Program-made: the position numbers and the translations under genes
Shown here: one piece after another, positions 1 to 6,488 of the stretch
How positions within the stretch are numbered: position 1 is the first letter of the stretch
Layout of the letters: each line of letters begins with the position of its first letter
NCBI GenBank assembly: GCA_024640585.1
Contig: JAHEEQ010000096.1
Location: 4,610 to 18,456 of the forward strand
Direction of reading: 5' to 3'
DNA length: 13,847 nucleotides
Source of the DNA: Micrococcales bacterium
GTDB lineage: Bacteria > Actinomycetota > Actinomycetes > S36-B12 > UBA5976
The notes under the pieces: generated by a model
Databases searched by the model: none
What the model saw: only the letters and a program-made list of their open reading frames with translations
Told to the model about the DNA's origin: nothing

Positions 1-3000
1 GCAACAATCACCTTGACTGATGAAGTAATGCGCATTCAGTCAAGCGATGCTTCCGCACGAATTTTCCGTCGCGCTGCAAACCAAGCATCTATTACTGGTT
101 TCGGCTTTGTAAATGCATTTGGTTTGAAAGTATTGGCTATCGTTTCCAAGTTATTGCCAAGTTTCTCTGTGTCTATAGTTCACAAAACCATCCGCACACT
201 TTCGAAAAGTCAGATTCTTCCGTATGAGGCAGAACATCTTTCGAAAATTCTGTCAAAGCGCCAAGCAGTAGGACTTTTATTAAACATTAATGTCTTAGGT
301 GAAGCCGTACTTGGTGACCATGAAGCGCAGACTCGACTTGATTTGATTCTCGCAACTATTCGCAGACCAGATGTTAATTATGTTTCAGTAAAACTATCTG
401 CGGTAGTCGCACAAATCATTACTATTGATTTTGATAATTCTGTAAAACGTGTTTCAGAAAAAATGCGGTTGATTTATCGAGAGGCAATCGAATACAACAC
501 TTTCATAAATCTAGACATGGAAGAGTACCGAGACCTTCCAATGACAGTTGCGGCTTTCAAAGCTGTGTTGGCAGAGCCAGAGTTTGCGAAAATGAATGCC
601 GGCATTGTGATTCAGGCGTATTTGCCAGAGTCTCATTCATTCTTTGCCGAGTTGGTTGAATTCTCAAAACAACGATTCGCCCAACATGGCAGTCACATCA
701 AAATCCGACTTGTTAAAGGTGCAAATCTGGCGATGGAAAACGCCGAGGCCGAATTGCATGGCTGGACTTCCGCACCTTACAAAACTAAATCGGATGTCGA
801 TGCGTCGTATGCGAGACTCATTGATTCAGCTCTTCGCAATGAACACTCAAAAGCAGTGCGAATCGGTATTGCATCCCACAATCTCTTCCACCTGACTTGG
901 GCTATCGAAGTTGCTCGAACTCGCGGAGTGTTAGACCAACTCGACATAGAAATGCTTGAGGGAATGGCCAATTCCGAAGCACTTGCACTAACGCGTTCAG
1001 GGCATCCAGTTTTGCTTTATGCGCCAGTTACTCAAAAGAGCGATTTCGCGGCGGCAGTTGCTTACCTGGTTCGCCGACTTGATGAAAACACGTCGGATGA
1101 GAACTACTTAAAAGCTACGTTTGAAATTTCTAGCAATCCTGCTAAATATGACGAACAGTTAGATCGCTTCTTGAACTCACTAAAAGAGCGTCACACTGTA
1201 TTTACAGGTTCCTACCGTCACACCGAATCGCAAAACCAAATTTCAGAATTTGCAAACCAACGTGAAGAGGATCCAACCAACCCACAATTTGTTCAAAAAA
1301 TGAAGGCTGCAATTGCAAATATCCGCGCTGAGGAATTGCGCGACATCCCACTTGTTGTGGGAAGTCAAACAATAAGAACTTATGAGCAAGAAGTTGGAAC
1401 TGATCCGTCAGACAATGGTGCGCCTTGGTACAAATACTCAGTTGGTGAGACCAGGTCCGTAGATGTCGCAATCAATGCGGCCAAGAATGCTCAAAGCGGT
1501 TGGGCAGCACTTTCTATTGAAGAGAGAAAAAGTATCCTCTTCAAAGTAGCGGAAGTTATGCACGCGCAAACCGAAATCACAATTGCCGTGATGAGCCGGG
1601 ATGCTGGAAAAACTGTTTCGGAAGCTGATCCGGAAATTTCCGAAGCGATTGACTTTGCACGCTTCTATGCATCTACTGCCAAGAATTTTGACAACTCATC
1701 TCCACTTGGAACTGTATTAGTGGTACCACCTTGGAATTTCCCTTATGCGATTCCTGCGGGCGGGGTGTTTGCAGCCTTAGCCGCTGGCAACGCTGTCATT
1801 TTGAAGCCAGCTCCTGAAACTGTCGCTACAGCTTGGGTTTTGGCAAACCAAATCTGGGAAGGCGGAGTTCCGAAAGATGTTTTGCAATTCCTACCGATGC
1901 GCGATGATGATTCAGGCAAATATTTAGTAACTCATCCAGAAATAAATGGAGTCATTCTCACTGGCGCATTTGAGACTGCATCTCTTTTCACATCTTGGCG
2001 ACCAGAAATTAATTTGATGGCGGAAACCAGCGGCAAGAATGCACTTTTGATTTCGGCTTGTGCTGACATTGATATTGCTGTCAAAGATCTTGTGCAGTCT
2101 GCATTTGGACATGCTGGTCAGAAATGTTCTGCCGCTTCAGTTGCAATTGTTGAAACCTCCATCTACAACAACCCAAGTTTCATCAATCAGCTTCAAGATG
2201 CAGTGAATTCATTAAGTGTTGGCCCAGGTTGGGAATTTGCCACCACAGTCGGACCAGTAATTCGCATACCTGAAGGAAATTTGCTTCGAGCGTTTACAAA
2301 ACTCGAAGAAGGTGAAAGTTGGCTTGTTGAACCTAAACAACTCGACACAGCCGGAATGCTTTGGCGCCCTGGTGTGAAGATCGGTGTTAAAGCCGGATCT
2401 TGGTCACATCAAAATGAATGGTTCGGACCGGTTCTTGCAATTATTGAAGCACCAAATTTCGAAACCGCTATCGAATGGCAAAATCAAACTGAATTTGGCC
2501 TTACTGCCGGCATCGCTTCACTTGATGAAGATGAATGCGCACTTTGGATTTCTAAAATGCAGGCTGGCAACTTGTATGTAAATCGCGGAACAACTGGTGC
2601 GATCGTAAACCGTCAACCATTTGGTGGCTGGAAGAAATCTTCTGTTGGTCCAAATGCAAAAGCTGGTGGTGTGAATTACCTAAACACTTTGCGTGACTGG
2701 AACAAAGTTAGTGAAGTTGAAATGAGTTTTTATAGCGCAAGAGGCTGGTGGGAAAAGATCGGTTCGAAATCAATAGATCGCACAGGTCTCACTGTTGAAA
2801 AGAACTTCCAGCGTTATGCAAGATATAGCCAACCAATATTGGTAGTCACAGATGAAACTACTTCACGTGACGAAATGATTGCAGTCCAGAAAATTACTGA
2901 CATGATGAAAGTTAAAGTTGAATTCGTAAATTCAATTGAAAGTTACAAAGGCGATTTAGCTAGAGTGCGATGGCTCGCTTCTTCCGTTCCGCCAGTGCAG

Positions 3001-3162
3001 GAATTACTTTCAAAGGGCATAACAGTTGACCACCGACCAATCGCACAACGCGGCGATATTGAAGCTCCGCGATGGCTTTTGGAGCAGTCGGTTGCAATTA
3101 CTTATCACCGCTACGGCAATGTAAATGGTGGTCCAAAGCCTGAGTGCCCAGGGCTTGAATAG
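1..3162 (+). CDS. putA: Bifunctional proline dehydrogenase / L-glutamate gamma-semialdehyde dehydrogenase (PutA), 5'-partial
   Basis: Oxidises proline to P5C with FAD, then glutamate semialdehyde to glutamate with NAD+, allowing proline to serve as carbon and nitrogen source. The frame is open from base 1; a TTG at 13 could be read as a start but lies inside continuing coding sequence, so the N-terminus is taken to be missing. Numbering from that TTG, the PRODH barrel spans about residues 90-410 and ends with the R354-R355-x-x-E-N segment. The ALDH-type P5CDH domain spans about 460-900, with the WNFPYAIPAGG cofactor region, catalytic Glu671 (AETSGKN) and nucleophile Cys705 (GQKCSA); the 34-residue spacing is normal for the ALDH family. 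About 150 residues follow the ALDH core. These form a C-terminal extension of a kind seen in long PutAs, with no catalytic motif visible. No DNA-binding ribbon-helix-helix is seen, although the true N-terminus is outside the window. Identification is firm. Confidence 0.95.
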   Translation, partial: ATITLTDEVMRIQSSDASARIFRRAANQASITGFGFVNAFGLKVLAIVSKLLPSFSVSIVHKTIRTLSKSQILPYEAEHLSKILSKRQAVGLLLNINVLGEAVLGDHEAQTRLDLILATIRRPDVNYVSVKLSAVVAQIITIDFDNSVKRVSEKMRLIYREAIEYNTFINLDMEEYRDLPMTVAAFKAVLAEPEFAKMNAGIVIQAYLPESHSFFAELVEFSKQRFAQHGSHIKIRLVKGANLAMENAEAELHGWTSAPYKTKSDVDASYARLIDSALRNEHSKAVRIGIASHNLFHLTWAIEVARTRGVLDQLDIEMLEGMANSEALALTRSGHPVLLYAPVTQKSDFAAAVAYLVRRLDENTSDENYLKATFEISSNPAKYDEQLDRFLNSLKERHTVFTGSYRHTESQNQISEFANQREEDPTNPQFVQKMKAAIANIRAEELRDIPLVVGSQTIRTYEQEVGTDPSDNGAPWYKYSVGETRSVDVAINAAKNAQSGWAALSIEERKSILFKVAEVMHAQTEITIAVMSRDAGKTVSEADPEISEAIDFARFYASTAKNFDNSSPLGTVLVVPPWNFPYAIPAGGVFAALAAGNAVILKPAPETVATAWVLANQIWEGGVPKDVLQFLPMRDDDSGKYLVTHPEINGVILTGAFETASLFTSWRPEINLMAETSGKNALLISACADIDIAVKDLVQSAFGHAGQKCSAASVAIVETSIYNNPSFINQLQDAVNSLSVGPGWEFATTVGPVIRIPEGNLLRAFTKLEEGESWLVEPKQLDTAGMLWRPGVKIGVKAGSWSHQNEWFGPVLAIIEAPNFETAIEWQNQTEFGLTAGIASLDEDECALWISKMQAGNLYVNRGTTGAIVNRQPFGGWKKSSVGPNAKAGGVNYLNTLRDWNKVSEVEMSFYSARGWWEKIGSKSIDRTGLTVEKNFQRYARYSQPILVVTDETTSRDEMIAVQKITDMMKVKVEFVNSIESYKGDLARVRWLASSVPPVQELLSKGITVDHRPIAQRGDIEAPRWLLEQSVAITYHRYGNVNGGPKPECPGLE

Positions 3163-3168
3163 CCGTTT

Positions 3169-3195
3169 TTGGTGCTCAAAATCTCAGGCTAAACT
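3169..3195 (+). promoter_or_regulatory. Candidate promoter of the tRNA-Ser gene
   Basis: TTGGTG (3169-3174), a 15-bp spacer and TAAACT (3190-3195) lie just before the tRNA. The -10 box ends 13 bp upstream of the mature 5' end, leaving room for a short 5' leader. The spacer is shorter than the ideal 17 bp, so the -35 assignment is weak. The -10 agrees with the TANNNT boxes seen elsewhere in the window. Confidence 0.35.
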
Positions 3196-3208
3196 CCGCC
3201 CACACTTA

Positions 3209-3297
3209 GGAGATGTCGCATAGTCCGGTCGAGTGCGCCTCACTGCTAATGAGGTAAGGGGTAAAACCCTTCGGAGGTTCAAATCCTCTCATCTCCG
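3209..3297 (+). tRNA. tRNA-Ser (anticodon GCU)
   Basis: A class II tRNA that folds by eye. The acceptor stem is GGAGATG/CATCTCC with G as discriminator base. The anticodon stem CCTCA/TGAGG encloses loop CTGCTAA, with anticodon GCT at 3245-3247, which reads AGC/AGU serine codons. The long variable arm (AAGGG-GTAAAA-CCCTT) is typical of tRNA-Ser. The T arm is GGAGG-TTCAAAT-CCTCT with one G-U pair. The CCA tail is not encoded, as in many actinobacterial tRNAs. Confidence 0.95.
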
Positions 3298-3298
3298 C

Positions 3299-3350
3299 AA
3301 ATAGTTAGACCCCGCTTGTTCGCGGGGTCTAACTATTTAGTGTGGTTTTT
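3299..3350 (+). terminator. Rho-independent terminator after tRNA-Ser
   Basis: A perfect 17-bp inverted repeat (3299-3315 with 3322-3338, GC-rich core GACCCCGC/GCGGGGTC, 6-nt loop) begins directly after the tRNA. It is followed by a T-run (ggttttt, 3344-3350). It terminates the tRNA transcript. The A/T-rich ends of the stem could also help stop transcription arriving from the opposite-strand operon that ends at 3388. Confidence 0.85.
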
Positions 3351-3387
3351 ATTAGTGGAAATCTCGGTCCCCCTCATCTCCAGACTA

Positions 3388-3660
3388 TTAAGCCGCACCT
3401 GCTGGAGGTGTAGTTTCAAAAACTTCGAAATCCCAAACAATTGCTAGTGGAAGTGAATGAATATTTGAAATGGCTTCCGCTTCAGTGTCGGCAAAAGCTT
3501 CTAGAAAAACTGTCCGCTTTGGCATTGCAACTTTTATTGCACCCAGTAGTCCTTGCTCTTCAAGTTCCTTTGCGCGTAATTGTTCTGCCGGAATGAGATC
3601 GCGAATCTGGTCAGGCATTACACCATCTTTGAATTTCGCTACGACCATAAAACTTTTCAC
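3388..3660 (-). CDS. Muconolactone isomerase-like small protein
   Basis: A 90-residue protein resembling the muconolactone delta-isomerase / dimeric alpha-beta barrel family. The C-terminal HSLPLAIVWDFEVFETTP segment matches the family pattern SLPLFPYMDIEVTPL, and the length (about 90) is typical. Real muconolactone isomerases act in beta-ketoadipate catabolism, but no other gene of that pathway is nearby, so the substrate is unknown. A GTG at 3660 is chosen as start because AAGGA lies 5 nt upstream and overlaps the stop of the preceding DoxX gene. An ATG four codons downstream (3648) would put the ribosome site too far away. It is the last gene of the azoreductase-DoxX operon, which suggests a role in handling small reactive or aromatic compounds. 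The fold assignment is reasonable; the function is inferred. Confidence 0.75.
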   Translation of the reverse strand: MKSFMVVAKFKDGVMPDQIRDLIPAEQLRAKELEEQGLLGAIKVAMPKRTVFLEAFADTEAEAISNIHSLPLAIVWDFEVFETTPPAGAA

Positions 3661-3668
3661 GATTTTCC

Positions 3669-4019
3669 TTAGCGCTGAATTTGCAAGTAAGAAACTGCAA
3701 TAGCGATAATCAGGATTCCAAGTGCGGGACCAAATTCAGCAATTCCATGTTTTTTCTTTAGGTGTCCAAGTACTGCACCAACAAAATACAAGCTCAAGCA
3801 AACTGCTGCAAGAACCCCAAGTGGTTGAATCCAAATTCCAACCACAAGTCCAAGAGCACCTGCTATTTCCAGAGATGCGAGAACTGGAACTTGATTTGGT
3901 TTCACACCAACCGAAACCATACTTTCCATTACTTGTGGAACTTTTTTGAGTTTTGCGAAACCTGATCCGATTGCAACTAAGGTTAGAAGAAATCCAAAGA
4001 TTACAAGTGCGATGTTCAT
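3669..4019 (-). CDS. DoxX-like integral membrane protein
   Basis: A 116-residue hydrophobic protein with four predicted membrane helices: about residues 3-22 (with the GFAKLKK segment just after it), 44-63, 67-85 and 95-112. The length and layout, and the GSGFAKL motif after helix 1, fit the DoxX/DoxX-like family. Members of this family are linked to quinone or thiol redox chemistry at the membrane, but their biochemical roles are mostly unproven. The ATG overlaps the azoreductase stop codon (ATGA), so the two are translationally coupled. The pairing with a flavin reductase supports a redox or detoxification role. Confidence 0.8.
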   Translation of the reverse strand: MNIALVIFGFLLTLVAIGSGFAKLKKVPQVMESMVSVGVKPNQVPVLASLEIAGALGLVVGIWIQPLGVLAAVCLSLYFVGAVLGHLKKKHGIAEFGPALGILIIAIAVSYLQIQR

Positions 4020-4657
4020 ACGGTCGCCCTTTCTGTTGCTAATTGTTTTGCTGTTTCAATTGAATGATTTTTTGCATCAATAAGAAAATCCATGCCCTGC
4101 GCCACACCAGCAAGTGTAAGTTCAGCAAGAATTGTTTTCACATCAGTCGCACCTAGAGCCTTGGCCACAAGTTCTAGGTAACCTGTTGCATAATCCCAAC
4201 CAGCCTTCGGCGTTCCATCCTTGTATGAACCACCTTGTGCAACGATGAAAGTCACTTTCTTACCTGCTAAACCAGATGCCCCTGAATTGTCTAGCACTCC
4301 AGTAACAACTATCTGATCAATGTATGCTTTTAAAACGGATGGAACAGACCAATTCCAAAGCGGTGCTGAAATCAGAATTTCATCCACACCAGTCAATTCA
4401 TTTATTAGTTCGAGTCGATAATTATGCTTAATTTTCATTTCAGGGCTCTGTTGCTCTGAGGGGGTGTAATTTGCATGGATAGCTTCCGCATCTAGATGTG
4501 GAATCGGGTTAGCCACCAAATCTTTTTCAATGATGATTCCCGCTGGAAATGTTTGTTTCCAGCTTTCGATATATACGTCAGCTACGGCCCGAGAGACGGA
4601 GTATGAACCCATCGGGCTAGCTGAGATCACGAGCAATTTTTTTGAATTAGTTGTCAT
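4016..4657 (-). CDS. azoR: FMN-dependent NADH azoreductase / quinone reductase (AzoR family)
   Basis: A 213-residue flavodoxin-fold enzyme that reduces quinones or azo compounds by two electrons using NAD(P)H, generally to prevent quinone redox stress. It shows the N-terminal FMN phosphate loop (SASPMGSYSVSR after the beta1 strand KKLLVI), the central PLWNWSVPSVLKAYIDQI segment that corresponds to PMYNFxIPxxLKxYxDxI in AzoR, and a GGSY loop that stacks on flavin. The frame extends upstream to a TTG at 4693, but that codon is the -35 box of the gene's own promoter. The ATG at 4657 is therefore chosen; it sits 7 nt downstream of a -10 box, and there is no Shine-Dalgarno, so the mRNA is probably leaderless. 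It is first in a three-gene operon and divergent from a MarR gene. Confidence 0.88.
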   Translation of the reverse strand: MTTNSKKLLVISASPMGSYSVSRAVADVYIESWKQTFPAGIIIEKDLVANPIPHLDAEAIHANYTPSEQQSPEMKIKHNYRLELINELTGVDEILISAPLWNWSVPSVLKAYIDQIVVTGVLDNSGASGLAGKKVTFIVAQGGSYKDGTPKAGWDYATGYLELVAKALGATDVKTILAELTLAGVAQGMDFLIDAKNHSIETAKQLATERATV

Positions 4658-4665
4658 ATCAACTA
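4648..4665. promoter_or_regulatory. Operator O1 (probable MarR site over the azoR start)
   Basis: TAGTTGTCATATCAACTA, an imperfect palindrome (7 of 9 pairs symmetric) covering the azoR start codon and transcription start. It is identical to O2 at 16 of 18 positions. Such a palindrome next to a divergent marR gene is the standard arrangement for an autoregulated MarR repressor. Confidence 0.75.
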
Positions 4666-4693
4666 AACTATCCGAAACTAGTTGACATGTCAA
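4665..4693 (-). promoter_or_regulatory. azoR operon promoter, leaderless type
   Basis: On the minus strand, a perfect TTGACA (-35, 4693-4688) and TAGTTT (-10, 4670-4665) are separated by 17 bp. The azoR ATG begins 7 nt after the -10, so transcription should start at or right next to the start codon. The -35 is inside operator O2 and the start point is inside O1, so repressor binding would block both ends of the promoter. Confidence 0.7.
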
Positions 4694-4696
4694 CTA
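4679..4696. promoter_or_regulatory. Operator O2 (probable MarR site, perfect palindrome)
   Basis: TAGTTGACATGTCAACTA is a perfect 18-bp palindrome. Its centre is 31 bp (about three helical turns) from that of O1, so two dimers would bind the same DNA face. It contains the azoR -35 box, and a TTGACA usable for the divergent marR promoter. Confidence 0.8.
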
Positions 4697-4708
4697 ATCG
4701 GTTAGGCT
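4682..4708 (+). promoter_or_regulatory. marR promoter, leaderless type
   Basis: TAGGCT (-10, 4703-4708) lies exactly 6 nt before the marR ATG at 4715, which implies a leaderless mRNA. The nearest -35 is TTGACA at 4682-4687 with a short 15-bp spacer, within operator O2; a 17-bp spacer would instead use the poorer AGTTGA. Either way O2 overlaps the promoter, so marR should repress itself. Confidence 0.55.
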
Positions 4709-4714
4709 GAGCCC

Positions 4715-5185
4715 ATGACAGGCAAAAATTCTTGTGGTTTGAACGTTGATGCATGGAAGTCTTTTCACAATATCCGTATAACTCTGCTGCCACCCCTTGT
4801 TAAGCATCTGAGCGAAAAATGCGGACTCAGTGAAGCTGAATATCAAATATTCATGGGGTTACGAAATGTCGCAGAACAAAAGATGAAGCCGAGCCAACTT
4901 GCAGAAGAGATCGGCTGGGATATTGGCCGAGTTTCACATCAAGTTTCACGAATGGAATTAAAAGGATTGCTTGAAAAACAGCAATGTCCTTACGACGCAA
5001 GAAGTTGTTGGATTGGAATGACGAAAAAAGGAGAGGCGCTTATTGAAAAGGCTTTTCCACTTCAAATGCAGGAGGTGAACAGGTTATTTGCAGAAGCATT
5101 AACCGAAGAACAACTTTTAGCACTTATTGACATTTCTAATTCCATAGATTTGCATCTAGAAAAACTAAATTTAAAGCGGGCTTGA
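4715..5185 (+). CDS. MarR-family transcriptional repressor
   Basis: A 156-residue winged-helix regulator of typical MarR length. An N-terminal dimerisation helix (about 12-36) is followed by the HTH (about 57-86, with recognition helix around DIGRVSHQVSRMELKGLL) and the wing with the family's D94-x-R96 signature. C-terminal dimer helices follow at about 108-150. Cys91 and Cys98 flank the wing signature, with further Cys at 7 and 36, so thiol-based sensing is possible but unproven. It is divergent from azoR across a 57-bp region holding two palindromic sites, the usual layout for a repressor controlling itself and its neighbour. The likely ligand is a quinone, azo or phenolic compound handled by the operon. 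Its 3' end overlaps the VOC gene on the opposite strand by 15 bp. Confidence 0.88.
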   Translation: MTGKNSCGLNVDAWKSFHNIRITLLPPLVKHLSEKCGLSEAEYQIFMGLRNVAEQKMKPSQLAEEIGWDIGRVSHQVSRMELKGLLEKQQCPYDARSCWIGMTKKGEALIEKAFPLQMQEVNRLFAEALTEEQLLALIDISNSIDLHLEKLNLKRA

Positions 5186-5596
5186 AACCATCCAGCGAAT
5201 ACCGAACTGATCTTCGCAAGAACCCCAGTAAGCGCCCCAAGGTGCGGCGAACATTCCAGAACCTTCGGGACTATTAACGGCAAGCGCGTTATAGATGCGA
5301 TCGGCTTCTTCGCGTGAATCAACATTTAGTGAAATTGTTACATTGTTTCCAATTGTGATGAAGTGACCTTGGGATTCAAGCGCATCAGTTCCCATCAAAA
5401 TGTGTCCGCCAATAGTTGGCAACTGAATGTTCATGATTTTGTTCACATCTTCTGGCTGCAAAGTTTGGCCAGGTTGTGCAGGCATGTCGCCCATGCGAGT
5501 GATTGAAATAATTTCTGTACCAAAAACTTTTGCATAGTAATTGAAGGCTTCTTCGGTATTACCTTTGAAATTTACATAGGTGTCTACGTGGGCCAT
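5171..5596 (-). CDS. VOC-superfamily (PhnB/glyoxalase-like) protein
   Basis: A 141-residue protein with the two beta-alpha-beta-beta-beta units of the VOC fold. It resembles the PhnB-like group: NFKGNTEEAFNYYAKVFGTE near the start, and WGAYWGSCEDQFGIRWMV at the C-terminus, a strand common to that group. The start is the ATG at 5596, because AGAAGGAAAACT directly precedes it and the family begins there; an in-frame ATG at 5680 would overlap galU by 74 bp. The gene follows galU after 10 bp, so it is probably cotranscribed with ugd-galU, although no functional link to nucleotide sugars is evident. Enzymatic activity is unknown. Confidence 0.8.
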   Translation of the reverse strand: MAHVDTYVNFKGNTEEAFNYYAKVFGTEIISITRMGDMPAQPGQTLQPEDVNKIMNIQLPTIGGHILMGTDALESQGHFITIGNNVTISLNVDSREEADRIYNALAVNSPEGSGMFAAPWGAYWGSCEDQFGIRWMVSSPL

Positions 5597-5606
5597 AGTT
5601 TTCCTT

Positions 5607-6488
5607 CTATTTAGTAAATGACTTGAGCCAAGATTTGAACTCAGGTCCGATGTCTTCGCGATTTGATCCGAAATCCACAATCGCTTTTAAGTATCCAAGT
5701 TTGTCGCCAGTATCATGATGAATACCGCGATAAATAATTCCATAAACCGGGCCGGCGATTGTGTCATCAATCGCAAGTTCGCGGATCGCATCGGTCAGTT
5801 GAATTTCGCCGCCAGAACCTGCATTGGTTTTTTCCAAGATTGCAAAAATTTCTGGTTTTAGAACATAACGTCCAACCACTGCGTAGTTTGATGGTGCGGT
5901 ACCCGCTTTTGGCTTTTCAACTAAGTCAACCACGCGAACTACATCCGTTTCATCAGTTGCTTCAACTTTTGCACACCCATAAAGATGAATTTCTGTTGGG
6001 TCGACTTCCTTCAACATAAGCACAGTTGCATCTTTTGCTTCGTGAAGTGCAATCTGCCGTTTTAGTAGATCACTTCCAGGTTGCAAAACATCGTCGGCAA
6101 GTAAAACCACAAATGCTTCATTGCCCACGTGACGCGCACCGCGCAAAACTGCGTGACCTAGTCCACGCGGATTTCCTTGGCGGGTGTAGTGAATGTCTGC
6201 GAGGTTTGCAACCTGCATAACCTTCTCGAGGTGATCTTCGTCGCCACGTTTCTTTAGGTGACTTTCTAATTCACCAAACCGATCGAAGTGGTTTTCAAGT
6301 GCGTTCTTGTTGCGACCAGTCACAAACAAAATGTCAACTAAACCAGCAGAAACTGCTTCTTCAACCACATATTGAATGACTGGTTTATCAACGATTGGCA
6401 GCATTTCTTTCGGCAGCGCTTTAGTTGCTGGCAAGAAGCGGGTTCCCATTCCTGCAGTAGGAATCACAGCTTTGTTTACTTTACTCAT
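5607..6488 (-). CDS. galU: UTP-glucose-1-phosphate uridylyltransferase
   Basis: Forms UDP-glucose from UTP and glucose-1-phosphate in the cytoplasm. The 293 residues match the usual bacterial GalU length. The N-terminal nucleotide-binding signature AVIPTAGMGTRFLPATKALPKEM is present in full (written here as positions 8-30, with G13, G15 and R17 in the loop and K27 after it). It is followed by LPIVDKPVIQYVVEEA, the LLADDVL metal/sugar loop, the VVDLVEKP segment and GGEIQLTDAI. Its ATG overlaps the TGA of ugd (ATGA), and GGTGGA just upstream serves as ribosome site. The enzyme makes the substrate of the coupled dehydrogenase. Confidence 0.96.
   Translation of the reverse strand: MSKVNKAVIPTAGMGTRFLPATKALPKEMLPIVDKPVIQYVVEEAVSAGLVDILFVTGRNKNALENHFDRFGELESHLKKRGDEDHLEKVMQVANLADIHYTRQGNPRGLGHAVLRGARHVGNEAFVVLLADDVLQPGSDLLKRQIALHEAKDATVLMLKEVDPTEIHLYGCAKVEATDETDVVRVVDLVEKPKAGTAPSNYAVVGRYVLKPEIFAILEKTNAGSGGEIQLTDAIRELAIDDTIAGPVYGIIYRGIHHDTGDKLGYLKAIVDFGSNREDIGPEFKSWLKSFTK

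Noticed and set aside
3288..3381. The 9-mer ctcatctcc at the tRNA-Ser 3' end (3288-3296) is repeated at 3373-3381, resembling an attachment-site duplication
   Set aside because: The match is only 9 nt and there is no integrase or foreign cargo between the copies, only the terminator. Chance or a very old remnant is as likely.
4658..4693. An upstream TTG at 4693 could extend azoR by 12 residues
   Set aside because: That TTG is part of the TTGACA -35 box and of operator O2. The family begins near the ATG at 4657, which is at the correct distance from the -10.
5597..5680. A longer form of the VOC protein starting at 5680
   Set aside because: The extra 28 residues lie inside galU in another frame and do not resemble the family. 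AAGGAA directly before the ATG at 5596 marks the real start.
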